This document shows, one piece after another, positions 28,560 to 37,162 of a stretch of DNA of 64,000 bases; positions within the stretch are counted from its first letter, which is position 1; every line of letters starts with the position of its first letter. Source of the DNA: Schaalia sp. Marseille-Q2122 (GTDB taxonomy: Bacteria; Actinomycetota; Actinomycetes; Actinomycetales; Actinomycetaceae). The notes below the pieces were generated by a model. The model did no database searches. It worked only from the letters and a program-made list of their open reading frames with translations, and was not told the DNA's origin. The DNA lies in NCBI RefSeq assembly GCF_903645355.1, contig NZ_CAHJXR010000002.1, forward strand, positions 124,001-188,000. The letters run 5' to 3'. The position numbers and the translations under genes were made by a program.

Positions 28560-29470
28560 GCGTCCACGTTGCACACCCGACGCGCTCGCGGGAGGTCACC
28601 TCGACGGAACGCCCCTGGCGTCGCAAGGGGGAAGCCAACTTCGACAAGCCCACCCTGCCGGGCATGATCGCCCGCTACGCCCTGATGATCCTCATTATGA
28701 TCATCACCGTCGGCCCATTCCTGTGGCAGCTGTCGACCTCCCTTAAAGGGCCGATGGAGGATATCTACACCTTCCCGCCCAACCTCATTCCCCTCGAACC
28801 TACCCTGGCGAACTACGGCGAGGTCACGCGCACGATCCCCGTAGTCTCCTACGCCTGGCACTCCCTGCTGGTGTCGGTAGCGACGGTAGTCACCAATGTC
28901 ATCTTCGCAACGGTCGCGGGTTACGCCCTGGCAAGCATGCGTTTTAAAGGCAAGGCCATCATTATGGGGCTGATCTTGTCCACGCTGCTGCTCCCTGGTG
29001 AAGTTACGCTGACCTCCCAGTACCTGACGATCAAGTCCTTGGGTTTGGCCAATAGCCTGGCGGGCGTATTCCTCCCCACGGCGGTGACGGCCATTAATGT
29101 CCTACTCATGACGACGGCTGCGGCCTCGGTGCCGCCCTCGATTATGGATGCGGCCGCGATTGATGGGGCGACGACCTTCCAACGGATCCGCCATATTCTC
29201 TGGCCGAATGTCAAAGGCATGGCGTCCGTGGTTGCCCTCATGTCCTTCATTCAGGCCTGGGATGACTTCCTGTGGCCGCTGGTGGTGCTCTCTGACCCGG
29301 CGAAGTACACGCTGACCGTGGGGATGCAGTACCTCAACTCCACCTTTGGCTCCAACCCGCGTGTGGTGGCGGCCGGTACGATGATTGCCTTGCTGCCCAT
29401 CATTATCCTCTTTGTCTCCACGCAAAAGCAGTTCTTCCGTGGCGTGGAGGCAGGCGGCGTCAAGGGCTAA
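28556..29470 (+). CDS. sugar ABC transporter permease (MalG-like)
   Basis: A 304-residue inner-membrane permease paired with the MalF-like subunit. The ATG at 28556 follows AGGAGGAG, and the gene overlaps the previous one by four bases. The EAA loop is 'PSIMDAAAIDGATTFQRIRHILWPNVK'-like (in part) and the membrane segments are spaced as in MalG. It closes the mannoside operon; a hairpin lies downstream (29494-29545). Confidence 0.92.
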   Translation: MSVHVAHPTRSREVTSTERPWRRKGEANFDKPTLPGMIARYALMILIMIITVGPFLWQLSTSLKGPMEDIYTFPPNLIPLEPTLANYGEVTRTIPVVSYAWHSLLVSVATVVTNVIFATVAGYALASMRFKGKAIIMGLILSTLLLPGEVTLTSQYLTIKSLGLANSLAGVFLPTAVTAINVLLMTTAAASVPPSIMDAAAIDGATTFQRIRHILWPNVKGMASVVALMSFIQAWDDFLWPLVVLSDPAKYTLTVGMQYLNSTFGSNPRVVAAGTMIALLPIIILFVSTQKQFFRGVEAGGVKG

Positions 29471-29493
29471 GAAGCTCAGCACACCCGGGCAAG

Positions 29494-29545
29494 CGTTCGC
29501 GGTATTTCTGTGCTCCCTCAATGGGGCGGGGAACTACCGCGAACG
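29494..29545. terminator. possible bidirectional terminator between convergent genes
   Basis: Perfect 11-base arms CGTTCGCGGTA (29494-29504) and TACCGCGAACG (29535-29545) with a 30-base loop. It lies between the end of the ABC operon and the end of the convergent membrane-protein gene. There is no T run, so termination is uncertain. Confidence 0.4.
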
Positions 29546-30280
29546 TATGACGTCAATGACCGGGCGTATCCACTGGATGATCCAGCGCATGAGGTAGACA
29601 TAGCCGGCCAGCAGTGCGATCGTCACTGGGATGATCAACTCCAGCGGATAGTCTGCCGAATACAGGGCGAAGGGGAAGAGGGCGACAACGATCGTTGCCA
29701 TGACCATCAGCAAGGGCACGGACAGTGCAGCAAAGACCACCGCGACGATAACTAGCGCCCAAAGAAAGTACTCGAGGTAGAGGTGCCTTCGTGACGCCAA
29801 CACGGGTTGACGGAACCTGGCTAGCAAGCGAGGGGAGCGGGCCGGGCGATGCAGGTCCACGTGGAGGGCGTCTCCGCCCTCTGTCAGCCGCAGCAGGAAA
29901 AGCCCATCGGCGGAGGTCCAGGTAGAGACCGCCTGCCCGACAGGGTTGCGGCGCTTGCGGGGCGGCCCGTATATCTGAGTGATTTCGGTGCTGATGACCT
30001 CAGTGAAGCGCCTCATGTCCATCGGGGAGTCGTCGTTGCTTTCCAGGCTGGGTGCCACGGGGAAGCTGACTTCGTAGAAACCGTCGGGGGAGACGCGGAT
30101 CGTGCCATCTGGTCGGCCGCCAGTGGACAGGGCAGTGTGGAAGGCGCCGGGAACGAGGTCATCCATGCGCCACCCCAGCATGCTGATGAGGCGCTCAACC
30201 TTGCCATTGTCAAGGGAGTTGGCATCATCGAGCCAGCTTTGGAGGATTTCTTGCGTGGTCGGTACTGACGAGTAGATCAT
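29534..30280 (-). CDS. membrane-anchored protein of unknown function
   Basis: A 248-residue protein. The N-terminal ~145 residues look soluble ('LDDANSLDNGKVERLISMLGW'), and the C-terminal ~90 hold two or three hydrophobic segments ('YFLWALVIVAVVFAALSVPLLMV' region and 'LELIIPVTIALLAGYVYLM'). No motif suggests an enzyme. It is convergent with the ABC operon and starts on an ATG at 30280 following a GAGGACCC stretch. The soluble part faintly recalls small DUF6301-type proteins of Actinomyces, but I would not rely on that. Confidence 0.6.
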   Translation of the reverse strand: MIYSSVPTTQEILQSWLDDANSLDNGKVERLISMLGWRMDDLVPGAFHTALSTGGRPDGTIRVSPDGFYEVSFPVAPSLESNDDSPMDMRRFTEVISTEITQIYGPPRKRRNPVGQAVSTWTSADGLFLLRLTEGGDALHVDLHRPARSPRLLARFRQPVLASRRHLYLEYFLWALVIVAVVFAALSVPLLMVMATIVVALFPFALYSADYPLELIIPVTIALLAGYVYLMRWIIQWIRPVIDVIRSR

Positions 30281-30313
30281 GGGGTCCTCATTCGCGTGGG
30301 CGGCGCCGCAGAG

Positions 30314-30562
30314 TTAGTTCGCGCCAGAGGGCGCAGGCTGAGTGGCAACCTGGGCGGAGAAACGGCCAGCGGGGGAGTCGACCTCGACAATATCGCCGTC
30401 GGCGAGCTTACGTCCGCGACGCAGCTCGACCTCGCCGTTGACACTCACATCGCCGTCAGTGATCAGCTCACGGGCCATCACCCCATCTTCCACCAGCCCC
30501 GCAAGCTTGAGGAACTGGCCCAGGCGGATGGTGCCTGAAACGCTGAAGGTCGGAAGAGTCAT
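30314..30562 (-). CDS. S4-domain RNA-binding protein
   Basis: An 82-residue single S4 domain. 'IRLGQFLKLAGLVEDGVMARELITDGDVSVNGEVELRRGRKL' follows the canonical alpha-L RNA-binding pattern (here quoted only as the family fold). Small S4 proteins of this YaaA/RqcP-like class bind ribosomal or tRNA structures. The ATG at 30562 lies next to a longer open frame in the upstream transporter; only the S4 part is conserved. It is 11 bases downstream of the EamA-type gene on the same strand, so they may be co-transcribed. Confidence 0.82.
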   Translation of the reverse strand: MTLPTFSVSGTIRLGQFLKLAGLVEDGVMARELITDGDVSVNGEVELRRGRKLADGDIVEVDSPAGRFSAQVATQPAPSGAN

Positions 30563-30573
30563 GGCGTGGCCTT

Positions 30574-31536
30574 TCAGGAGATGTCGACGAGTTGTGGGGT
30601 GGGTTGCGCGGGGAGTGGGCGAGGCCGCAGCAGCGGGTACAGCTCGGTCGCAAGCATGGCGCCCACAATGAGGAGCCCTCCTCCCACCATACGCCCGGTG
30701 AGGAGTTCTCCGCCGAAGAGGACCGCGAAAACGGCAGCAAAGACGGGCTCGCCGGTGAGGATAATGGCGGTCTTTGCTGCAGAAATACGCGACTGCGCCC
30801 AGGTTTGGACGGCCAAAGCAAGGAGGCCAGCGACAAGGGCCATGTACACCATCTGCGACCATTCAAGCGCGCCTTCGGGCATGACAATCCCACCGGGGAG
30901 GGCGCCAATAAAGAACACCACGCCAAGGGTCATCATCTGGATGGTCGTTAACTCCACCTGATTACTGGGGGTGCTCCACTGTCCCAAGAGGACGATGTGA
31001 ATGGCGTAGAGCAGCGCGGCAAGCAGGGTAATGGCTTCACCAAAGCCCGCCGACCATGCATCGAGTTTGAGGACGGCCATACCGAGGGTGGCCACTGCAA
31101 TGGCAAGCCAGGTAATAGCGGGAACGCGCACGCGGAAGGCGACGAGCAGCACCACGGGCGTGAGCACGACGTACATGCCGGTAATGAATCCGGCAATCGA
31201 GGCGTTCGTGTGCGCCAGGCCTACAGTTTGGGCGTACTGGGCGAGGGCGAAAATCATGCCGAGGATAATCGCTCGGCTCCAGACGAATCGGGGGACTTGG
31301 CGCAGGGCGCGCCAGCGGATGATGCCGATGAGGGCGCCGGCGATGGCGAAACGCACTCCGAGGAAGTCAATGGGCGGGATGCGTTCAACAAGTCCGTGGA
31401 TGATGACGAAGGAGGAGCCCCACACGGCTGTGATAGCGATGAGGGCGAGCACTGGGAGCAGGGTTGAGGGCGTGGGTGCCTCTGCTGGTGGGGTGCCGTG
31501 GGCGGAGGCGTGGGTTGGCAGTGACGGGGTGGCCAT
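30574..31536 (-). CDS. EamA/DMT-family transporter
   Basis: A 320-residue membrane protein with ten hydrophobic segments and the internal repeat of drug/metabolite transporters. 'AVWGSSFVIIHGLV' near residue 42 and 'GEPVFAAVFAVLFGGELLTG' near 270 are EamA landmarks. ATG 31536 follows AGGAGG by six bases; the long upstream extension is not credible. The substrate is unknown; the family exports amino acids, nucleotides and other metabolites. Confidence 0.88.
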   Translation of the reverse strand: MATPSLPTHASAHGTPPAEAPTPSTLLPVLALIAITAVWGSSFVIIHGLVERIPPIDFLGVRFAIAGALIGIIRWRALRQVPRFVWSRAIILGMIFALAQYAQTVGLAHTNASIAGFITGMYVVLTPVVLLVAFRVRVPAITWLAIAVATLGMAVLKLDAWSAGFGEAITLLAALLYAIHIVLLGQWSTPSNQVELTTIQMMTLGVVFFIGALPGGIVMPEGALEWSQMVYMALVAGLLALAVQTWAQSRISAAKTAIILTGEPVFAAVFAVLFGGELLTGRMVGGGLLIVGAMLATELYPLLRPRPLPAQPTPQLVDIS

Positions 31537-31747
31537 GGGGAGCCTCCTTTCCGTGGCGGTGCTGCTGTGGCTGTGGGGTGGGGGAGTTGCGTAGCAGGGC
31601 AATCCTAGCGCCGCTGCGGGGCGCATGGAAATGCCACAATCACAGTGTTCTGCGGGCTTTGAAGTGTCTGAGAATGGGTGCGTACCTGTAGCATTATTGT
31701 GCTGGCAGCGCGCGGCTGCCTATCGTGAACTGTCAGGAGGTTCGGCG

Positions 31748-32356
31748 GTGGCCGAGGAACGTGACGATATTGACGCCGATTTCCTAGACCTGGTGGCGTC
31801 GATGGATGCTGATCCCTCCACTGCGGTGGATGAGCCCCTTCATTTGGAGGGGGGCTCTCTTTCTGTTGCGCTGGTGCTGGCCCCCATTCCTTCTGCTGAG
31901 GCTTTGCATGCGTTGCTTTCTTTGAGCGGTTACTCCTTGGATATTGTGCGGATGCGTCCGTGGAGCGCCGTGTGGATCCAGGTGCAGACCGCTGCCACCG
32001 ATGAGGATGAGTTTGCGTCCTTGCTCGCTGAAGAGCGCGATATGCCTGAGATTGTTGACGAGGTCGCTCGCGCCGTGTCGCGCCTGTCGAAGTATGGTTC
32101 GGTGGCCGTCATGTCGTGGCTGGTTGAGGGCGAGGGCGCTGAGGTGGGCGTGTCGGGGCAGTTGACGGCCCGCCGCTACGTGGGTGGCGAACCTGAGGAT
32201 GCGATCCCTGCTGGCGTCCTGTTGGGCTGCATCCCGGAGGCTGCTGAGGATCTGCTTTTGGGGCGAACGCTGCCCACTGACTACGACGATTCGGTTGCTT
32301 CTGATGGGACGACGAGGCGCCCGCGTGGTCCCCTCGGCTGGTTCCGCAGGAAGTAA
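31748..32356 (+). CDS. conserved hypothetical protein
   Basis: A 202-residue acidic protein from GTG 31748, which has AGGAGG seven bases before it. It has no membrane segment and no motif I recognise. Two halves are visible: a region with 'LSVALVLAPIPSAEALHALLSL' and a C-terminal part ending in basic 'PRGPLGWFRRK'. It lies just upstream of the HisH-like gene and SseB and may be co-transcribed with them. No function is proposed. Confidence 0.7.
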   Translation: MAEERDDIDADFLDLVASMDADPSTAVDEPLHLEGGSLSVALVLAPIPSAEALHALLSLSGYSLDIVRMRPWSAVWIQVQTAATDEDEFASLLAEERDMPEIVDEVARAVSRLSKYGSVAVMSWLVEGEGAEVGVSGQLTARRYVGGEPEDAIPAGVLLGCIPEAAEDLLLGRTLPTDYDDSVASDGTTRRPRGPLGWFRRK

Positions 32357-32379
32357 TGCGATCACGAGGACCTGACACG

Positions 32380-33129
32380 ATGAGTAGTGAGTTGTCGTCT
32401 GCGCTCTCGCCGGGTGTTACCGGGAGTGAGTGTGTGCCTTCTGCGGTGGCGATTGTTGATCTGGGCCTGGTTGATTGCGCTCCTCTTCAGGTGGCCCTGG
32501 ACAGCTTTGGGGTTGCTTCCTTCTGCACTTCGCACCGTGTAGAGATGCTGGAGGCTGCGGCCCTGATCCTTCCTGACGCTCCTTCCTTTGCCGACTACGC
32601 GCGTGTCTTTGCGCTCAAGCGCGTGGCGCAGATTGTTGAGCTGCGGATCTCTGGCGGCCGACCGGTGTTGGCCTGCGGGACAGCCATGCACCTGCTGTGT
32701 GAGGGCATTGACAGTGGCGGTGGGTTCACGGCCAGCCCGGCGCCCCAGTGGGAAGGGAGGGTGGTCGAACTCCCGTCCTCGGTCCCTGCCAGCGTGCATG
32801 TGCCGATCTGCACGTCTTTGTTTGAGGGGATTGAAGGGCTGAAGTGTCCGGCACCGCCCGCTTACGGCCTGCGCACTGACCCTGCCGAGGGGATGGACGC
32901 TGGCCCCCTGACGCCACCTCGAAGTGCCTGGGCGGGTCCTCCGACGCCCTATGTGGCCGCTATTGATAACGGTGCTTTGTGCGCCATGGCGTGGGATCCT
33001 CATGAGGCCGGTGACCTGGGTGTGCGGCTGCTCAGCAACTGGCTTGAGCGTCTGCCCGCCATCGTGCGTGAGCCCAATACCCTGGACCTGCCGGTTATCC
33101 CCGAATCGCCCGTGGAAGGACAGTCGTGA
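32380..33129 (+). CDS. HisH-like glutamine amidotransferase fold without catalytic residues
   Basis: A 249-residue protein that follows the HisH pattern along its length: 'AIVDLGLVDCAPLQVALDSFGV' resembles the HisH start, 'GGRPVLACGTAMHLLCEG' aligns with the HisH 'GGRPVLGICVGMQVLFEG', and 'TPYVAAIDNGALCAMAWDPHEAGD' with the 'QFHPEKSG' end. In this alignment the nucleophile Cys is Gly (a Cys is one position earlier), the His is Asp and the Glu is His. So the amidotransferase triad is lost. ATG 32380 follows GAGGA. The position just before sseB and infC is where hisH-hisA occur in many actinobacteria. hisA is missing here. Confidence 0.7.
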   Translation: MSSELSSALSPGVTGSECVPSAVAIVDLGLVDCAPLQVALDSFGVASFCTSHRVEMLEAAALILPDAPSFADYARVFALKRVAQIVELRISGGRPVLACGTAMHLLCEGIDSGGGFTASPAPQWEGRVVELPSSVPASVHVPICTSLFEGIEGLKCPAPPAYGLRTDPAEGMDAGPLTPPRSAWAGPPTPYVAAIDNGALCAMAWDPHEAGDLGVRLLSNWLERLPAIVREPNTLDLPVIPESPVEGQS

Positions 33130-33881
33130 GCGAACTCAACGAGGCTCAACGCAATAAGTTGGCAGCCCGTTTGGCAATGAAGGTCGATCGTTCAGATTCT
33201 GGCCAGCTCCTGCCAGCCACGGCCGCCGCCCTCGCCCTGGGCGCTACGGAGGGGGCTGTCGCCCGGCTGGAAGCCCTTGCCCAGGCCCTGCGTGATGAGC
33301 GTGTCATAGTGCCGATCAATGTTGAGGCCGATCCGCGTGAAACGGGGGTGCACGCCAATATTGATCCGGGGAGCTGCGATGCGGCGGACTTCGCTCGCGT
33401 GACGATTGACGGGCGCGACGCCCTTGTGGCTTACTCCAGTGCAATCGAATTGGCGACGAGTCGCCCGGGTGCCCGCCCCATGACTCTGCCTTTCCAGAAG
33501 GTTGCGCTGACGGCTCTTGTGGAGACGGGCGGCCGCGTCGTGATCAACCCTGGAGCTGATGCGGTGCTCATGCCTCGCTCCTGCGTGGCTGCCCTCGCTC
33601 AGGGGGATCAGTGGCTCCCGGCCTGGCGTGATGAGGAGCTGCTTGCTCAGTTGCGCGAGCGTTGCGAGGGCGTGCCCGCCGGGCGAGCACTGCGTGAGTT
33701 GCGCGTCGTGCCCGCTCAAGAGGGCACGCTGGTGCGCGTTGAGATCCTCATTGACCGCGAGATCCTGGCCAGCGTGGGGGACCCGCGCCAGAGCGTGACG
33801 GAGCTGGTGACTGCTCTTCAAGGGGCGCAGCGTCTTATTGCTGCGGGGGATCGCATTGAGCTCGTGCCGTTGCCTGTCTGA
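33126..33881 (+). CDS. SseB-family protein
   Basis: A 251-residue SseB-like protein, starting on GTG 33126 that overlaps the stop of the HisH-like gene. The recognisable segments are 'RVIVPINVEADP' and 'LVAYSSAIELATSRPGA', followed by 'QKVALTALVETGGRVVINPGADAVLMPRS'-type conserved strands (only the pattern matters). SseB domains occur widely next to hisA and infC in actinobacteria. Function is unknown. Confidence 0.8.
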   Translation: MSELNEAQRNKLAARLAMKVDRSDSGQLLPATAAALALGATEGAVARLEALAQALRDERVIVPINVEADPRETGVHANIDPGSCDAADFARVTIDGRDALVAYSSAIELATSRPGARPMTLPFQKVALTALVETGGRVVINPGADAVLMPRSCVAALAQGDQWLPAWRDEELLAQLRERCEGVPAGRALRELRVVPAQEGTLVRVEILIDREILASVGDPRQSVTELVTALQGAQRLIAAGDRIELVPLPV

Positions 33882-34195
33882 AGGGGAGGGCGAGGCAGGG
33901 AAGGTGGAAAATGTGGTTGAGTACACGTTGCCTGCGGCGGCAGACTTATTCGTATCCTGCGCCTATTCCTGCTACAGTGGATGCGACCGACCGGGTAACC
34001 ACCCGGAACGCAAGCGGAGTTACTCCCACCTAGATGCCCGCCGGAATCACAGGATGACGGTTGCGCCACTACAGAGCGCCAAGGGAATCGGGTCGAATGG
34101 TTCACGGCGACAGCCGTGTCCTTGAGAGCCTTCGTGCGCGTTTGGGCACGAAGGCTTTTTCGTGTCTGAGGAACAATCCGTGGAAGGAGCGTCTC
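33882..34195 (+). other. structured leader region of infC
   Basis: A 314-base gap without a protein gene. It holds a CCGGGT/ACCCGG hairpin near 33993, a CACGGC/GCCGTG hairpin near 34103-34119 and the attenuator at 34127-34160, then the infC ribosome site. This looks like a regulated 5' leader for infC-rpmI-rplT. I do not recognise a named riboswitch or ribosomal-protein leader family. Confidence 0.5.
34127..34160 (+). terminator. attenuator hairpin ahead of infC
   Basis: A perfect 11-bp stem (AGCCTTCGTGC / GCACGAAGGCT) with an 8-base loop, directly followed by TTTT. It is an intrinsic terminator 36 bases before the infC start, and so probably an attenuator of the operon. Confidence 0.75.
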
Positions 34196-34828
34196 ATCAG
34201 CGAGCCGCGCATTAATGACCGTATCCGAGTCCCTGAGGTCCGCCTCGTGGGCCCCGGCGGTGAGCAGGTTGGCGTCGTCCGTTTGGAGGACGCACTTCGT
34301 CTGGCAGAAGAGGCCGGGCTTGACCTCGTTGAGGTTGCGCCCGAAGCGAAGCCTCCGGTTGCCAAGCTCATGGATTATGGCAAGTACAAGTACGAAGCAG
34401 CCCAAAAGGCTCGCGACGCACGCCGTAATCAAGCAAACACGCAGCTCAAGGAGATTCGTTTCCGTCTCAAGATCGACGATCACGACTTCGGAGTGAAGAA
34501 GGGACACGTCGAGCGTTTCTTGAGCCAGGGCGACAAGGTCAAGGTCATGATCATGTTCCGCGGCCGCGAGCAGTCCCGCCCTGAAGCAGGTGTGCGTCTG
34601 CTTCAGCGTCTGGCTGATGAGGTTGGTGAACTCGCAACTGTCGAGTCCATGCCTCGCCAGGACGGCCGCAATATGACCATGGTGCTTGCGCCGACCAAAC
34701 GTAAGGCTGACGCAATGAACGAACAGCGTAAGCGTCGTGAAGCCGAACGTGAAGCACGCCGCGGTAAGCAGGCAGAGCGCTCCTCTAAGGGGAGGGCTCG
34801 CACTGCTGCCGCCACGGAAGAGGACTGA
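34196..34828 (+). CDS. infC: translation initiation factor IF-3
   Basis: IF-3 binds the 30S subunit and checks initiator codon pairing. The protein begins '[26 protein letters not shown]', as in other actinobacteria, and ends in a basic tail typical of the group. The best start is the rare ATC at 34196: AAGGAG lies at 34184-34189, six bases before it, and no ATG or GTG in frame fits. Rare start codons in infC are a known autoregulation device, because IF-3 discriminates against them. About 210 residues. First gene of infC-rpmI-rplT, behind an attenuator. Confidence 0.93.
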   Translation: MSEPRINDRIRVPEVRLVGPGGEQVGVVRLEDALRLAEEAGLDLVEVAPEAKPPVAKLMDYGKYKYEAAQKARDARRNQANTQLKEIRFRLKIDDHDFGVKKGHVERFLSQGDKVKVMIMFRGREQSRPEAGVRLLQRLADEVGELATVESMPRQDGRNMTMVLAPTKRKADAMNEQRKRREAEREARRGKQAERSSKGRARTAAATEED

Positions 34829-34877
34829 GGACAGGGGCCTGGCCCAACTGTTCGTCACAGAAGAAGGAATAGAAGAC

Positions 34878-35072
34878 ATGCCGAAGAATAAGACTCATTC
34901 TGGAGCTAAGAAGCGCTTCCGCGTGACCGGCTCTGGCAAGCTCATGCGCGAGCAGGCTGGCGCCCGCCACCTCCTCGAGCACAAGTCCAGCCGCAAGACC
35001 CGTCGTCTTGCCTCCGACCAGCTTGTTGCACCTGCGGACGTCAAGGCTGTCCGTACCATGCTCGGCAAGTGA
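34878..35072 (+). CDS. rpmI: 50S ribosomal protein L35
   Basis: A 64-residue basic protein of the large ribosomal subunit. It opens '[21 protein letters not shown]' (the L35 signature) and has the '[15 protein letters not shown]' middle. It sits 49 bases after infC and 31 before rplT, the standard order. A GAAGGAA ribosome site precedes it. Confidence 0.97.
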   Translation: MPKNKTHSGAKKRFRVTGSGKLMREQAGARHLLEHKSSRKTRRLASDQLVAPADVKAVRTMLGK

Positions 35073-35103
35073 CCGGCACGTCTGACAAGGAGAATCGTTA
35101 GAA

Positions 35104-35484
35104 ATGGCACGTGTCAAGCGTTCTGTTAACGCTAAGAAGAAGCGTCGTACCGTACTTGAGCAGGCTTCGGGCTACCGTGGCCAGCGCTCCCGCATGTACC
35201 GCAAGGCCAAGGAGCAGGTAACCCACTCCTTCGTCTACTCCTACCGCGACCGCAAGGCCCGCAAGGGTGACTTCCGTCGCCTGTGGATCCAGCGCATCAA
35301 CGCTGCTTCCCGCGCCCAGGGCATGACCTACGCCCGCTTCATCCAGGGCCTGTCCCTGGCTGGTGTCGAGGTCGACCGCCGTATGCTCGCTGAGCTGGCT
35401 GTCAACGAGCCCGCAGCTTTCAACCGCCTCGTTGAGGTCGCTAAGGAAGCTCTCCCCGCAGACGTCAACGCTCCCAAGGCCTGA
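35104..35484 (+). CDS. rplT: 50S ribosomal protein L20
   Basis: A 126-residue protein that binds 23S rRNA early in assembly. '[15 protein letters not shown]' and '[17 protein letters not shown]' are the L20 signatures, and '[12 protein letters not shown]' follows. It is the last ribosomal-protein gene of the infC operon. In other bacteria L20 feeds back on the operon leader; whether it does so here is unknown. Confidence 0.97.
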   Translation: MARVKRSVNAKKKRRTVLEQASGYRGQRSRMYRKAKEQVTHSFVYSYRDRKARKGDFRRLWIQRINAASRAQGMTYARFIQGLSLAGVEVDRRMLAELAVNEPAAFNRLVEVAKEALPADVNAPKA

Positions 35485-35513
35485 CCTGCGTTAAGACCTG
35501 TCTGCTAGAGACC

Positions 35514-36374
35514 GTGTCTCAACACTTCAGTTCCGAGCGCCCGACCGCCTTGAGCAACCCGCACGCTGACCGCGTGAAGAAGGTTGCCAGGCTGGTTGGG
35601 CGCTCGGCGCGTTCACGCAGCGGCCATATGATCGTTGAGGGCCCTCAGGCCGTGCGTGAACTCCTTCTACACCGCCCCGCGAGCGTCGTTGACGTGTACC
35701 TGACGGGCGCTGCCATTACCGCCCACCCTGAGATGCTGAGTCTCGCGCAGGCCGCGACCCGCTGGGTCCATGAGGTCACTGACGAGGTCGCCGCCGCCAT
35801 GTCGGGTGACGCTCAAGGGATCCTCGCCGTCGCCCGCCACGAGGCGATTATCGAAGCTGAGGACGCTGCCGATGACGCGCCGTCGCCCTCGACCTTCGTG
35901 TGCGTCACCCAGGGGCGCGACCCGGGGAATCTCGGCACGATTATCCGCACGGCTGACGCCATGGGGGCTAGCGCTGTTCTTCTGTGCGCGGGCACCGTCG
36001 ATGTGCGTAATCCGAAGGTGGTGCGATCCTCGGCGGGTTCGGTCTTCCACCTGCCGCTCATTCCCATGCCCTCTTTCGAGGCTGCCGTCGACTTCTTGCG
36101 TAGCAGGGGAGTGAGGCTGCTGGGCACCTCGGGCAGCGTTGAAGCCGAGGACCTCTCTGAACTGATTGCCACCTCCTTGCGCGGAGCGCCTACCGTGTTA
36201 ACGGGCTCCCACGCATGGTTGATGGGCAATGAGGCTAAGGGCTTGAGCGAGGAAGAACTTGCTGCCTGCGACAGCCTCGTGACGATCCCGATGACAGGGC
36301 ATGCGGAGTCGCTCAATGTGGCCTCTGCGGCGTCGATTTGTCTGTACGCTTCCCAGTTGCTTCGAGGCCGTTGA
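35514..36374 (+). CDS. TrmH/SpoU-family RNA 2'-O-methyltransferase
   Basis: A 286-residue SPOUT methyltransferase acting on rRNA or tRNA ribose. The N-terminal substrate-binding part ('RSGHMIVEGPQAVREL') is followed by the knotted SAM domain: 'TQGRDPGNLGTIIRTADAMGASAVLL', then 'GNEAKGLSEEEL' and 'IPMTGHAESLNVASAASI'. These are the three SpoU motifs. GTG start at 35514, 29 bases after rplT, so it may be co-transcribed. The pair rplT-spoU is usual in actinobacteria. Confidence 0.92.
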   Translation: MSQHFSSERPTALSNPHADRVKKVARLVGRSARSRSGHMIVEGPQAVRELLLHRPASVVDVYLTGAAITAHPEMLSLAQAATRWVHEVTDEVAAAMSGDAQGILAVARHEAIIEAEDAADDAPSPSTFVCVTQGRDPGNLGTIIRTADAMGASAVLLCAGTVDVRNPKVVRSSAGSVFHLPLIPMPSFEAAVDFLRSRGVRLLGTSGSVEAEDLSELIATSLRGAPTVLTGSHAWLMGNEAKGLSEEELAACDSLVTIPMTGHAESLNVASAASICLYASQLLRGR

Positions 36375-36449
36375 GGAGCGGTCCCCTTGCGCGCGGGGTT
36401 GAACCCGCGTCTTTCGCCCTGCGCCACACCCTAGAGTGTAGTGTTTTTG

Positions 36450-36497
36450 CTTCATTTCCGTAAATGAAGTCATTAGGCTTCACTTTCGTGAATGAAG
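36450..36497. promoter_or_regulatory. twin 20-bp palindromes upstream of the SatD-like gene
   Basis: Two copies of a near-palindrome, CTTCATTTCCGTAAATGAAG (36450-36469) and CTTCACTTTCGTGAATGAAG (36478-36497). They are identical at 17 of 20 positions and 28 bases apart centre to centre. They lie 63-110 bases before the SatD-like gene and probably serve as its operator. Confidence 0.75.
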
Positions 36498-36559
36498 TGC
36501 TTAAACTTAACTTGCAGGGTGCTTTGAGGACGCGCCCGCGCACGCAGGGGAGGCTCAAT

Positions 36560-37162
36560 ATGTTCGTACTCACCATCGACCAGGTGAAGTCTCGCGACAA
36601 CGACGACCGCGTGCCACACATGCTTCACCTCCTGGCAGACATTCCCACCCTCGCCCCCTTCGAACGCACCGTTGGCGACGAAATCCAAGGCGTCCCCCGC
36701 GACGCAGCGGCCGCACTGGAAGCGATCCGCCGCTGCATCCGTGATGGGCACTGGCACTGCGGCCTCGGCATTGGGAGCGGTGACTTCGCATCCCAGGAGG
36801 CGCCTCGCAGCGCAGAAGGAGGCGGCTTTGCTTTCTACGCAGCCCGCCAAGCCATCGAAGCATCAAAAAACCTCAGCCCATCGCTGGCGGTGAGGATCCC
36901 CGCTCACAGCGACTATGAAGCAGAAATCGGCGCACTTCTCGCCTTAAAAATGCATGTCGCCGCCCAACGCACCCACCGCCAATGGCAGGTCATTGACGCC
37001 CTGAACGAGGCGCAGAGCCGAACAGGTGCCGCGCGCGTACTGGGGATCACGCCATCAGCGGTTTCACAGTCCCTTCACGCTTCCGCATGGGAGACTGAAA
37101 GCGGAACAGACAATCTGCTCATTCGCCTGCTTGAACAGGCCGATAGTGTGGAGGACGCATGA
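36560..37162 (+). CDS. SatD-like DNA-binding protein
   Basis: A 200-residue protein resembling the SatD family: 'LTIDQVKSRDNDDRV' and 'ERTVGDEIQGV' match its N-terminal core. The C-terminal part is a helix-turn-helix 'SRTGAARVLGITPSAVSQSL'. Start ATG 36560 has GGGGAGG seven bases upstream; an upstream open extension covers the twin palindromes and is not credible. It overlaps the membrane-protein gene by ATGA. It is likely to bind the palindromes and regulate its own two-gene unit. The signal is unknown. Confidence 0.7.
   Translation: MFVLTIDQVKSRDNDDRVPHMLHLLADIPTLAPFERTVGDEIQGVPRDAAAALEAIRRCIRDGHWHCGLGIGSGDFASQEAPRSAEGGGFAFYAARQAIEASKNLSPSLAVRIPAHSDYEAEIGALLALKMHVAAQRTHRQWQVIDALNEAQSRTGAARVLGITPSAVSQSLHASAWETESGTDNLLIRLLEQADSVEDA

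Noticed and set aside
32380-33129. Functional HisH (imidazole glycerol phosphate synthase subunit)
   Set aside because: All three catalytic positions differ from the family and hisF/hisA are not nearby.
33940-33980. Promoter for infC with a TACAGT -10
   Set aside because: The -10-like hexamer at 33973 has no acceptable -35 at 16-18 bases; too weak to list as a feature.
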